Source: Ruminococcus sp. UBA4350 | Lineage (GTDB): Bacteria > Bacillota > Clostridia > Oscillospirales > Ruminococcaceae | DNA length: 8,464 bases | Assembly: GCA_002394125.1 (NCBI GenBank) | Contig: DGSY01000030.1 | Span: forward strand, 1-8,464 | Direction: 5' to 3' | Shown here: in pieces, positions 1 through 5,819 of the stretch | How the letters are laid out: each line of letters begins with the position of its first letter | Numbering within the stretch: position 1 is the stretch's first letter | Translations under genes and position numbers: made by a program | Notes under the pieces: generated by a model | Told to the model about the DNA's origin: nothing | Databases searched by the model: none | The model's input: only the letters and a program-made list of their open reading frames with translations

Positions 1-50
1 GGATATTTCTTCAATATCATTCAAAACTATATCATTTAGGAGGAAACATT

Positions 51-422
51 ATGGCACTGTTTGGAAAGAAAAAGGAAGAAACAAAGGCTGAAACAACTTG
101 CTGCTGCGGAAATTCACAGTCTGCAAGTGAGGCCACATCGACCTGCTGCGGTGAAAAGGTCAATGGTATATGCTGTATCAAAGTCCTCGGTTCAGGCTGT
201 AAGTCCTGTCATCAGCTTTATGACAACACCTTGAAAGCTGTCGAGGGTATGGGCATTGAGGTCGAGTATGTCACCGATCTGCAAAAGATCATGGAGTACG
301 GCGCTATGTCAATGCCTGCGCTTGTGATCAATGAGAAGGTCGTGTCGGTGGGCAGAGTTTTGAAGTCTGCGGAGATCTCAGCTATGATAAACGATATGAC
401 AGATAAGTCGAGGTGCAAATGA
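51..422 (+). CDS. Thioredoxin-fold redox protein with cysteine-rich N-terminal extension
   Basis: This is a 123-residue protein whose C-terminal ~80 residues match the small redox-active disulfide / TM0996-type thioredoxin-like family. The active-site motif is C50-K-S-C53 in the context GSGCKSC, and the conserved proline of the fold is P89 in SMPAL. A predicted cytoplasmic thiol-disulfide role is inferred from the family. The N-terminal ~45 residues are unusual: a lysine-rich start, then cysteine clusters C17-C19, C32-C33 and C41-C42, which could bind metal or relay thiols. There is no signal peptide. The start is set by AGGAGGA at 38-44, six bases upstream. The stop TGA lies at 420-422, against the start of the arsenate reductase gene, so the two are translationally linked. 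In related genomes such proteins accompany arsenite or metal permeases; that partner would lie left of the window. Family assignment is confident; substrate is not known. Confidence 0.85.
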   Translation: MALFGKKKEETKAETTCCCGNSQSASEATSTCCGEKVNGICCIKVLGSGCKSCHQLYDNTLKAVEGMGIEVEYVTDLQKIMEYGAMSMPALVINEKVVSVGRVLKSAEISAMINDMTDKSRCK

Positions 423-823
423 TGAACAAACCAAAGGTTGCATTTATCTGTGTGCATAATTCCTGCCGCAGTCAGATCGCAGAGGCACTCGGCAAGCACC
501 TTGCAGGAGATGTTTTTGAGAGCTATTCCGCAGGGACAGAAACAAAACCGCAAATCAATCAGGATGCAGTCCGACTTATGAAGAAGCTCTACGGTATCGA
601 CATGGAGCAGACACAATACAGCAAGCTCACCAGCGATATTCCCACGCCGGATTTTGCGATCTCTATGGGCTGCGATGTAGGCTGCCCGTTCATCGGCAGA
701 CCGTTTGATGATGATTGGAGCTTGCCTGATCCGACGGGTAAAGACGATGCGGAGTTTGAGAGGGTGATTGCTCTGATCGAGGAGAATGTACTCAAACTGG
801 TACAACATATATCGGAACTTTGA
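422..823 (+). CDS. arsC: Arsenate reductase (low-molecular-weight phosphatase fold)
   Basis: This is a 133-residue protein of the thioredoxin-coupled ArsC / low-molecular-weight tyrosine phosphatase family, which reduces arsenate to arsenite in the cytoplasm. The phosphate-binding loop CX5R is C10-V-H-N-S-C-R16, and the catalytic acid is D103 in LPDPTG. Possible redox cysteines are C84 and C88 in MGCDVGCP. Many clostridial relatives have a further cysteine about four residues later; here the region reads IGRP with no cysteine, so the thiol relay may end in C84/C88 or use the neighbouring thioredoxin-like protein. I chose the ATG at 422 because GAGGTG at 410-415 sits six bases before it. The ATG at 419 (ATGA overlap) and a GTG at 413 are also in frame, adding one or three residues. 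It is probably cotranscribed with the upstream redox gene. An alternative is a protein tyrosine phosphatase role, less likely given the CXXXC motif and neighbour. Confidence 0.88.
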   Translation: MNKPKVAFICVHNSCRSQIAEALGKHLAGDVFESYSAGTETKPQINQDAVRLMKKLYGIDMEQTQYSKLTSDIPTPDFAISMGCDVGCPFIGRPFDDDWSLPDPTGKDDAEFERVIALIEENVLKLVQHISEL

Positions 824-851
824 GCTGGATTCAAAGTTACATTGAAACAGA

Positions 852-884
852 AAGGCTATTGCACATTGACGGTGCAATAGCCTT
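852..884. terminator. Hairpin terminator after arsC, probably bidirectional
   Basis: A perfect 13-bp stem (852-864 with 872-884) encloses a 7-base loop, 28 bases after the arsC stop. On the plus strand the following bases are only moderately T-rich (AATTCTATAT). On the minus strand the hairpin is followed by TTCTGTTTC, a better T tract. The element can therefore also serve transcription arriving from the right, where a decayed minus-strand reading frame stops at 889. Confidence 0.75.
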
Positions 885-888
885 AATT

Positions 889-1003
889 CTATATACTGTC
901 TAAAATACTATGAATATCCCCATTGATAAGAATACTTTGCTCTGCTATCTCATCCGGCGCATACGCCTCCCCGAAATCCAGGCAGGCATAAACTGCTTTC
1001 CGC
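889..1003 (-). pseudogene. Possible 3' remnant of an unknown minus-strand gene
   Basis: On the minus strand an open frame reads RKAVYACLDFGEAYAPDEIA and continues to a TAG at 889-891, directly beside the bidirectional terminator at 852-884. The peptide has ordinary protein-like composition. I do not recognise the family. A single missing base near 1005-1007 would join it to a further open stretch reading GYLLKYRLYRDNEEA. That stretch overlaps the MATE remnant on the other strand, so only the 889-1003 part is offered here. No start codon or ribosome binding site was found. It may be chance, and the assignment is tentative. Confidence 0.22.
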
Positions 1004-1010
1004 AGGCTTC

Positions 1011-1301
1011 TTCATTATCCCGATACAGACGGTATTTCAGCAGATAACCCTTTCCACAGGACAGGAGAAAGACTGTCTTTATATGGTCATTATCAGAAAA
1101 CTGGTGCTGCACATTCCGCTGCTTTTTATCCTGCCGATGTTCATGACCAACAAAACGCTTGCAGTTGTTCTTTCTGCACCTGTCTCGGACGTTCTTTCAG
1201 TTGTTGTGTCAGTCGTTTGCTTTTTGCCGGGATTCTATCGGAAGATGAAAAATCCGGATCATTTCGATGGTGAAAAGACCAGCCTTCCTGCTGAAAACTG
1301 A
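1011..1301 (+). pseudogene. 3' remnant of a MATE-family multidrug efflux gene
   Basis: The frame ending at TGA 1299-1301 reads as the C-terminal part of a MATE-family drug/cation antiporter. It runs from about FFIIPIQTVFQQITLSTGQ through IIRKLVLHIPLLFILPMF (a membrane helix with the typical RK...IPLLFILP pattern), then SAPVSDVLSVVVSVVCF (last helix) and a hydrophilic tail. Intact members have about 440-460 residues and 12 helices; only about 95 residues and two helices remain. The frame stays open upstream to 930 but loses MATE character before about 1011. An ATG at 1083 exists but lies inside the conserved region, with no good ribosome binding site, so it is not a true start. It is followed by its own hairpin terminator at 1315-1358. 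The piece is non-functional and marks a deletion or rearrangement junction on its left side. Confidence 0.65.
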
Positions 1302-1314
1302 ATAAGCATCTGAT

Positions 1315-1358
1315 AAGGGCTATGCCTTCCGTACACAGTCACGGAGGACATAGCCCTT
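1315..1358. terminator. Long hairpin terminator after the MATE remnant
   Basis: An uninterrupted 10-bp stem, AAGGGCTATG (1315-1324) with CATAGCCCTT (1349-1358), is extended by a further arm (1326-1332 with 1341-1347) after one mismatch and including one G-T wobble. The loop is ACACAGTC. It lies 13 bases past the MATE stop. The plus-strand tail CCCTTATG is weakly T-rich. It is probably the original terminator of the efflux gene. Confidence 0.65.
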
Positions 1359-1377
1359 CCCTTATGCTGTGATTATA

Positions 1378-1450
1378 TCAGTCCTGAATCTCCTGTATCA
1401 CAGTCGCACCGTCCTTGAAGCTGAACATTTACGATCGCGCACCGAGCTTT
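1378..1450 (-). pseudogene. Possible C-terminal tail of a site-specific recombinase (minus strand)
   Basis: On the minus strand 1428-1378 reads MFSFKDGATVIQEIQD and stops at TGA. The pattern of hydrophobic residues, then FKDG, then a short acidic tail resembles the extreme C-terminus of large serine recombinases of Firmicute mobile elements. The codon just before the ATG is TAA in this frame, while the adjacent frame upstream reads AIVN, which would fit the same family after a small indel. The match is short, so this is suggestive only; it fits the mobile-DNA character of the surroundings. Confidence 0.25.
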
Positions 1451-1478
1451 CATAATCTCCCCGGTGTATTTTTTCTAA

Positions 1479-1680
1479 TTACATCGAGAGAAATTGTGCG
1501 TTCTCTGAAAGTTCGCGCGCAATGCGGATAAATGTTCCGCTTCACTGCGCAATAAAATTGATGTAACTGAATGAGTAGATCCGCAGGGGTAACTGTTTGG
1601 GGCAAGGGTTCCCGAAACGAGATTTTTGACGGGGCAGACGTTCAAAAATCTTAGAAAGTGGAAAGAATGCACCACTTTCT
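1479..1680. other. Block of inverted repeats in a gene-free stretch, probably mobile-element derived
   Basis: This part of the gene-free stretch 1451-1868 is dense in inverted repeats. TTACATC (1479-1485) can pair with GATGTAA (1560-1566) around a shorter stem AGAGAA/TTCTCT (1487-1492 with 1501-1506) and GC-rich arms (GCGCA with TGCGC, GCGGA with TCCGC). Two simple hairpins follow in tandem: GATTTTTGA (1621-1629) with TCAAAAATC (1642-1650), and AGAAAGTGG (1653-1661) with CCACTTTCT (1672-1680). I found no credible coding frame. The position just left of an integrase fragment, and the stacked hairpins, fit a transfer-origin or control region of an integrative element. That role is inference. 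From 1681 to 1868 I see nothing further that I can support. Confidence 0.4.
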
Positions 1681-1868
1681 GTGGCTTGCTATTCCGAGGA
1701 ACACCCAAAGTATGACCATACTATGAGTTTTATCATTTCTTTTTGTATCGGCATAACCTCTCATTATCAGCAGCTTCACAAAACATTGATCTTTGTTGTA
1801 GTGCATAGATGTAAATATCATTTTATGTTTAAGACAGTGAAACCCGTGACCGTAAAGGCGGTGACGGT

Positions 1869-2312
1869 ATGAATATTCAGGAACGAAGAAACAAAGACGG
1901 GAAGATCACTTCCTACCGCATCAGGGTGTTCGATCACCGTGATACACAGACCGGCAGACAGGTTTTCAGAACACTGTCCGTCAAATACGATTACGACAAG
2001 ACCGAAGCGTGGAACAGGAAAAACGCTGAGAAGCAGGGTATTATCTTTGAGAAACAGGTCGAGGAGCAGACCGCAAGCGACTCCCATATCACCTTTGATA
2101 ACTACTGCGATTATGCGATTGGTATCAAGGAGCAGGCAGGGCTTTCCCCCTCGACTGTGTACACCTACAACGGCTATCGTCAGCGTGTTGCTCCTTACAT
2201 CGGGCATATTCAGCTCAAACAGCTTACCCCTGCGGCGATCAACAAGGCGTATTCCGATATGCTCAGCACAGGCGTGTCAAAGCCTATCTTGTTGTATCTT
2301 GAAGTGTCATGA
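1869..2312 (+). pseudogene. Truncated tyrosine integrase (DNA-binding domains only)
   Basis: The 147-residue frame is the front part of a tyrosine recombinase of an integrative element. Residues 1-60 form an arm-type, AP2-like DNA-binding domain (KDGKITSYRIRVFDHRDTQTG). Residues about 73-137 form the SAM-like core-binding domain (ITFDNYCDYAI, LSPSTVYTYNGY, IGHIQLKQLTPAAINKAYSD). Family members have about 370-400 residues, with a catalytic R...H-X-X-R...Y domain that is entirely absent here. Homology appears to end after STGVSK (near 2282), and the frame then runs through about nine unrelated residues (PILLYLEVS) to a stop. The likely cause is a deletion. The ATG follows a weak GGCGGT and lies in an imperfect repeat (ACCGT 1849-1853, ACGGT 1864-1868). 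The product cannot recombine DNA, though it might still bind it. It marks the relic of an integrated element. Confidence 0.8.
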
Positions 2313-2314
2313 AA

Positions 2315-2336
2315 GTTGACCGAATGTTGACCAAAG
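2315..2336 (+). repeat. Two direct GTTGACC repeats with 11-bp period
   Basis: GTTGACC occurs at 2315-2321 and again at 2326-2332, giving a clean 11-bp period (one helical turn), immediately after the truncated integrase frame. Arm-type binding sites of tyrosine integrases have this kind of spacing, but the same bases also read KVDRMLTK in one frame and could be a coding remnant of the integrase 3' end. Confidence 0.35.
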
Positions 2337-2388
2337 TGATATGCACATCGCTGACAGCGTCAGAAAGCATCGTATTTTGCAGTGAGGG

Positions 2389-2417
2389 TTGAAATTTCAC
2401 GGGTAATGTGTTATAAT
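2389..2417 (+). promoter_or_regulatory. Housekeeping sigma promoter of the DUF5662 gene
   Basis: A -35 box TTGAAA (2389-2394) and a perfect -10 TATAAT (2412-2417) are separated by 17 bases. TG at 2409-2410 gives an extended -10. Transcription should start near 2424, leaving a leader of about 48 bases before the ATG at 2472. Confidence 0.8.
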
Positions 2418-2471
2418 AATTATGCTGCGTACTGCGGCAAATCCACAAAACCGGAAACAGAGGGGAACAGT

Positions 2472-3029
2472 ATGCATCCGATCGAACACTTCAAAACGAT
2501 CACCCGTCACCGTCACATGGTCATGCAGCATTGCTTCAGGGCCGGCATTCCCGTTCAGGGACTCCTGCACGATCTGAGCAAATATACGCCGACAGAATTC
2601 ATTCCCGGCGCACTGTACTGGCAGGGTACACGAAGCCCGAACGAAGCCGAGCGCGAAAAGAAGGGCTATTCCGCTGCATGGCTGCATCACAAGGGCAGAA
2701 ACAAGCATCACTTTGAATACTGGATCGACGTGCATCCGGAGCACAAGGTCTATGAACCGGTCGAGATGCCGCTCCGCTATCTGATTGAAATGTTTTGTGA
2801 CCGCGTTGCCGCGAGCAAAATCTACCGCGGCGAGAATTACCGCGACAGCGACCCGCTTGACTACTTTCTCTCCGGTATGGAGCGCGGCAGGCCGATCCAT
2901 CCGAAAACCGCGAAACAGCTGCATTTTCTGTTGAAAAAGCTTGCGGATGAGGGCGAGGACAAAACCTTTGCCTATATCCGGCATCTGCTGAAAAAGCAGC
3001 GCCGCAAGGGCTGCATCTGCCATAAATGA
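2472..3029 (+). CDS. DUF5662 family protein
   Basis: This is a 185-residue soluble protein of the DUF5662 family, common in gut Firmicutes; its biochemical role is not established. Features typical of the family are visible: H20 in MVMQH, GLLHDLSKY (H33, D34), the block AAWLHHKGRNKHHFEYW (H72, H73, H79, H80) and EMFCDRVAASK (D110). The order of His, His-Asp, His and a late Asp within a helical protein resembles HD-type metal-dependent phosphohydrolases, which is an inference from spacing only. The start is the ATG at 2472, with AGGGGAA at 2461-2467 upstream. The open frame extends left to 2382, but that start lies upstream of the -10 box and cannot be on the transcript. The gene stands alone with its own promoter and shares a terminator with the convergent DegV gene. 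There is no membrane segment or signal peptide. The C-terminus is basic (KKQRRKGC). Confidence 0.87.
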   Translation: MHPIEHFKTITRHRHMVMQHCFRAGIPVQGLLHDLSKYTPTEFIPGALYWQGTRSPNEAEREKKGYSAAWLHHKGRNKHHFEYWIDVHPEHKVYEPVEMPLRYLIEMFCDRVAASKIYRGENYRDSDPLDYFLSGMERGRPIHPKTAKQLHFLLKKLADEGEDKTFAYIRHLLKKQRRKGCICHK

Positions 3030-3043
3030 TACCCGCAAAAAGG

Positions 3044-3077
3044 CGCGGCATTCCGACTCTGCTGTCAGAATGCCGCG
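3044..3077. terminator. Bidirectional terminator between the convergent DUF5662 and DegV genes
   Basis: A perfect 10-bp GC-rich stem, CGCGGCATTC (3044-3053) with GAATGCCGCG (3068-3077), is followed on the plus strand by TTTATTTTTG. It is preceded by CAAAAAGG, which gives a T tract in the other direction. It lies 14 bases after the DUF5662 stop and 18 bases beyond the end of the DegV gene, so it can end both transcripts. Confidence 0.88.
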
Positions 3078-3095
3078 TTTATTTTTGTATACCGA

Positions 3096-3971
3096 TTACG
3101 GCTTGCGCTTGTCGCCGAGATAGAATACTGCAATCAGTCCGGGGCCGCAGTGTGCGCCGATGATAATGCCAAGCGGCAGGATATCAATGCTGCCGATCAT
3201 CGGATATTCGCGCATCAGCTCGCTTTTTATCCAGTTTGCATCATCAAGGCAGTCCGCATGGTTGATGATGATATGCTGACCCTCCGGCGCGGTCATATCA
3301 CGCTTGATGCCCTCCAGCAGCGTCCGCAGGGCAGCCTTGCGCCCGCGCACCTTTGCCGCGACCGTCAGCTTGCCGTCATCCGGCACATACAGCACCGGCT
3401 TGATCGCCAGCAGCGAGCCGATCATTGCGGATGCATTGGATACTCTGCCGCCGCGCTTGAGATAGTTGAGGTCGTCCACAGTAAAGCGGTGCATGATGTT
3501 CAGCTTATGCGCCTCCGCCCATGCAATGACCGTCTCGAAATCCGCACCGGCTTCCATGCGCTTGACGCATTCCTGCAAAAGCAGGCCGAGGCCGCCGGAA
3601 ATGCAGCGTGTATCCATGAGATACAGCTCCTGATCGGGGAACTCATGCCGGATGCGCTCCGCGGCGTTGTGGGACGCCATATAGGAGCTGGACATTTCCT
3701 TGGACATATCGAGATAGAGGACATTTTTTCCGGTTTCGAGCAGCTTGCGGAAGAATTCGAGATAGGTTTCCTCATTGATCATGGATGTGGTATAGATCGT
3801 ACCCGCACGCATTTTGCGGTATGCTTCTGCGCGGGATTCGTTTTTGCAGTCATCCTCAAAAACATCCATGCCGATCGAATAGGTATAGCGGATCAGCGGG
3901 ATTTCATGTTCAGTAAAATAGGTATCCGGGAGATCGGCGGTCGATGCCGCAGCAATGATGTAGTCAGCCAT
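3096..3971 (-). CDS. DegV family fatty-acid-binding protein
   Basis: This is a 291-residue DegV-family protein, a two-domain cytoplasmic fold that binds a fatty acid. Characterised members (FakB) present fatty acids to the kinase FakA for incorporation into phospholipids. Family landmarks are the N-terminal strand ending S10-T-A-D-L, T61-T-S63 (lipid carboxylate region), SSSY at 94-97, the DTRCISGG segment (120-127), HRFTVDDLNYLKRGGRVS (161-178) and the C-terminal GAHCGPGLIAVFY, equivalent to the usual H-TGPG motif. Length matches the family norm of 280-295. The start ATG (3971-3969) has AAGGAG on the minus strand eight bases upstream. It has its own promoter and sits downstream of, and in the same direction as, the sigma/anti-sigma operon. 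Whether it is a true FakB cannot be told without a kinase gene nearby; none is in view. Confidence 0.92.
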   Translation of the reverse strand: MADYIIAAASTADLPDTYFTEHEIPLIRYTYSIGMDVFEDDCKNESRAEAYRKMRAGTIYTTSMINEETYLEFFRKLLETGKNVLYLDMSKEMSSSYMASHNAAERIRHEFPDQELYLMDTRCISGGLGLLLQECVKRMEAGADFETVIAWAEAHKLNIMHRFTVDDLNYLKRGGRVSNASAMIGSLLAIKPVLYVPDDGKLTVAAKVRGRKAALRTLLEGIKRDMTAPEGQHIIINHADCLDDANWIKSELMREYPMIGSIDILPLGIIIGAHCGPGLIAVFYLGDKRKP

Positions 3972-4000
3972 AGTCCGGGCTCCTTTCAGTTAATGGTTCT

Positions 4001-4029
4001 ATTATACCACATTCTTGCCGAAAGTGCAA
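4001..4029 (-). promoter_or_regulatory. Promoter of the DegV gene
   Basis: On the minus strand, TTGCAC (4029-4024) and TATAAT (4006-4001) are separated by 17 bases, with TGG directly before the -10 box (extended -10). Transcription should start near 3994, about 23 bases before the DegV start codon. The -10 is perfect and the -35 is four of six. Confidence 0.75.
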
Positions 4030-4127
4030 TGGATACAGAAAAATTATTCCGCTGTTCCGCGTCCTGATCTCATACTGCAGGCGTGCATCAGCATTGCTGC
4101 ATGGTCAGCCTGCAAACCTTTTTACAT

Positions 4128-5132
4128 TTATGATAAGCCGGACTTTTCCCACGGTGCAGGCTCCGCCTCGACTGCCATTCTGAGGATTCGATGCTCCTCG
4201 GCACGCGGCATCACCTGCTCATCCGAATCCAGTGAAATATGATAGGATAGCTTTTCGCCCGCGACCGGATAAAAGTTCAGCGTCAGAAGCTGCTCGGTCA
4301 GATCACGCTGCTCTGCCGGAACGGGAACCGCGATCTCCATACAGCCGTGCGCAGGAATATGCAGGACATTCCGTCCAGTCGCGTCCGCATTGATTGAGCC
4401 GCTGTAATAGTCTTTCAGCCAGCTCATTGCATATTGCGGCATCGTGATCTCCGCATGAAAACCGGTTTTATCCGAGGTAATTCCGCATTCCGCAAACCAG
4501 TCAAGCGGTGTGTCCGCGGTGTTGGCAACGGTCATATACAGGATGCCGTCCTCCACGCAGTATTCCCGTCCGAGCAGCTGCGCCGGAACGGGCAGCGGTT
4601 CACATTCTTTCAGTGTTTGCAGGGCGTTCTGCTCAACAATGCACCGCTCCGTAAACCACCACAGCACCGGCAGAAATCTTCCGGAATATGTGCTGTCCCG
4701 CGGTGCATTCAGCTCCGCATCCTGCTGCATCTGGCGCAGATCTTCCTGCTGTGAGCGCCGCGCCTGCTGATAGGCATAGGCAGGTGTCTCCCTGCCGATG
4801 TGAACCGTCTCTTTTCCGGCAAAATGTGCGAGATATCCGGACAGATCGGCTTCGCTGACTGCCGGCGCTGTTATTTGTACGGTATTCTGCCGGATTCCGG
4901 CACGAACCAGAAATCCGATACAGAACACCAGCGTCAGAACGGCTGCAATGCCGCCCCATTTTTCGATACGCTGCCAGCGAATCTCACGGCGTTTTTGCCT
5001 GTATACTTTCTCTGAATACTGTTCTGCCGCTGCGGGACTTCCGATCACGGCGAGCATTTCCGCCCGCTGCTCCGCCGTCAGTCTGATCTGCTTTTCAGCG
5101 CGGATATAGACTTCCAGTGCATCTGTCTTCAT
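4128..5132 (-). CDS. Single-pass membrane anti-sigma-factor-like protein
   Basis: This 334-residue protein has a short charged cytoplasmic part (residues 1-58), one membrane helix (about 60-80, GGIAAVLTLVFCIGFLVRAGI) and a ~250-residue outer domain, the layout of ECF anti-sigma factors. It directly follows the sigma gene: the sigma stop TGA and this ATG abut with no gap, and the ribosome binding site GGAGGAG lies inside the sigma coding end, nine bases upstream. Translation of the two is therefore coupled. No zinc-binding HXXXCXXC motif of the ZAS class is present, so any sigma binding would use another fold. The outer domain includes a stretch (VEDGILYMTVANTADTPLDWF) that looks like a beta-sandwich sensor. 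A role in holding the sigma factor at the membrane until an envelope signal arrives is inferred from position and topology. I saw no clear terminator before the DegV promoter. Confidence 0.7.
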   Translation of the reverse strand: MKTDALEVYIRAEKQIRLTAEQRAEMLAVIGSPAAAEQYSEKVYRQKRREIRWQRIEKWGGIAAVLTLVFCIGFLVRAGIRQNTVQITAPAVSEADLSGYLAHFAGKETVHIGRETPAYAYQQARRSQQEDLRQMQQDAELNAPRDSTYSGRFLPVLWWFTERCIVEQNALQTLKECEPLPVPAQLLGREYCVEDGILYMTVANTADTPLDWFAECGITSDKTGFHAEITMPQYAMSWLKDYYSGSINADATGRNVLHIPAHGCMEIAVPVPAEQRDLTEQLLTLNFYPVAGEKLSYHISLDSDEQVMPRAEEHRILRMAVEAEPAPWEKSGLS

Positions 5133-5609
5133 TCAGATCATCTCCTCCTCATAGGCTTTTTGCAGCAGCTTCCGGCCGCGCCGCAGCAGCGACGCCGCCG
5201 TATTCAGGCGAAGATGCAGCAGCCTTGCGGTTTCATCTATCGTATAGCCCTCAACAAAATGCAGCTGCATCGGAAGACGGTATTTCTCCGGCAGCCGCAT
5301 GACAGCGCGAAGTGCAGCACGCGCCGATGCATCCGCAAACGGATCGCCCGCCGCATCATGCTCCTCCAGCGGGACCGTGCGCGAATGCTCTGCCGAACGC
5401 AGATAGTCCTTTGCAAGATTCTTCGCTGTCCGCAGAAGCCACGGCAGAATGTGTTCATCCGTCATGGAATCCGGCTGCTGCATCAGCCGCAGAAAGGCTT
5501 CCTGCGTACAGTCCTCCGCAATGCCGCGGTCACCGGTCAGATGCCACGCCGCGCGCAGAACGGTATCCGCATTCGCCTGAAAGCTCGCAGCGACACGCTC
5601 CTGATTCAT
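5133..5609 (-). CDS. ECF-type RNA polymerase sigma factor
   Basis: This is a 158-residue group 4 (ECF) sigma factor with only regions 2 and 4. Region 2 covers about residues 8-73: GDRGIAEDCTQEAFLRLMQ is region 2.2, and PWLLRTAKNLAKDYLRS covers 2.3-2.4, which reads the -10 element. Region 4 covers about 103-151, with LPEKYRLPMQLHFVEGYTIDE then ARLLHLRLNTAASLLRRGRKLLQ, the helix-turn-helix that reads the -35 element. The start is the ATG at 5609-5607, with AAAGGAGGTG at 5623-5614 on the minus strand. A longer frame begins at 5636 but would include the ribosome binding site. It is the first gene of an operon with the membrane anti-sigma-like protein and is divergent from two permease genes. Both promoters carry the same element, so autoregulation and direct control of the permeases are likely. 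Confidence 0.93.
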   Translation of the reverse strand: MNQERVAASFQANADTVLRAAWHLTGDRGIAEDCTQEAFLRLMQQPDSMTDEHILPWLLRTAKNLAKDYLRSAEHSRTVPLEEHDAAGDPFADASARAALRAVMRLPEKYRLPMQLHFVEGYTIDETARLLHLRLNTAASLLRRGRKLLQKAYEEEMI

Positions 5610-5642
5610 GCTGCACCTCCTTTCGCATAGTTCCATTATAGT

Positions 5643-5672
5643 GTATACGATTCAGATGCGCTTTTTTGTGCA
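5643..5672 (-). promoter_or_regulatory. Proposed ECF promoter of the sigma/anti-sigma operon
   Basis: On the minus strand, TGCACA (5672-5667, within ATGCACAAAAA) is followed after 17 bases by CGTATAC (5649-5643), about 34 bases upstream of the sigma start codon. The same two boxes with the same spacing occur in front of the divergent permease operon. CGTATA resembles the -10 of envelope-stress ECF sigma factors such as SigW. A TATAAT (5640-5635) lies just downstream but has no -35 partner at normal spacing. Confidence 0.65.
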
Positions 5673-5676
5673 TCTG
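5653..5676. repeat. Inverted repeat overlapping the proposed sigma-operon -35 box
   Basis: CAGATGC (5653-5659) and GCATCTG (5670-5676) form a perfect 7-bp inverted repeat with a 10-base spacer. It overlaps the -35 box of the sigma promoter. It may be an operator. On the plus strand it is also followed by TTTTTCATTTTTTC, so it could stop antisense transcription leaving the permease side or entering the sigma gene; neither use is proven. Confidence 0.4.
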
Positions 5677-5758
5677 TTTTTCATTTTTTCTGAAATTTGT
5701 CGGAATGACCGTTTTTCGGTTCAGTTTCTTGTATAGAACGCAGATTTGCAGCTTTTCA

Positions 5759-5788
5759 TGCACAAAAATCCGCCGCATATCCGTATAC
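5759..5788 (+). promoter_or_regulatory. Proposed ECF promoter of the permease operon
   Basis: TGCACA (5759-5764, within ATGCACAAAAA) and CGTATAC (5782-5788) are separated by 17 bases. The last base of the second box is 32 bases before the permease ATG, nearly the same geometry as in the sigma promoter. Aligned over 41 bases, the two regions agree at about 30 positions by my count. No good housekeeping promoter was found upstream of this operon. Confidence 0.62.
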
Positions 5789-5819
5789 CCGATAAAGGCA
5801 CAGGAAAGGAGTGCGGTTT

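Noticed and set aside
1083..1301. A complete 72-residue membrane protein gene
   Set aside because: MATE-like sequence continues upstream of the ATG in the same frame, and there is no ribosome binding site, so it is a gene remnant.
1475..1708. A 77-residue minus-strand open frame
   Set aside because: It runs across the inverted-repeat block, has no ribosome binding site, and its composition follows the repeats; more likely a chance frame over non-coding element DNA.
1681..1872. A 63-residue plus-strand open frame starting with GTG
   Set aside because: No ribosome binding site, no recognisable domain, and it overlaps the integrase start region; treated as chance.
3150..4067. A 305-residue plus-strand open frame
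   Set aside because: It is the complement of the DegV gene, which has clear family motifs, its own promoter and a ribosome binding site.
5635..5640. TATAAT on the minus strand as a housekeeping -10 box for the sigma operon
   Set aside because: No -35 box at 16-18 bases upstream (AAGCGC there); the shared TGCACA/CGTATAC pair explains the region better, although a weak basal promoter cannot be excluded.
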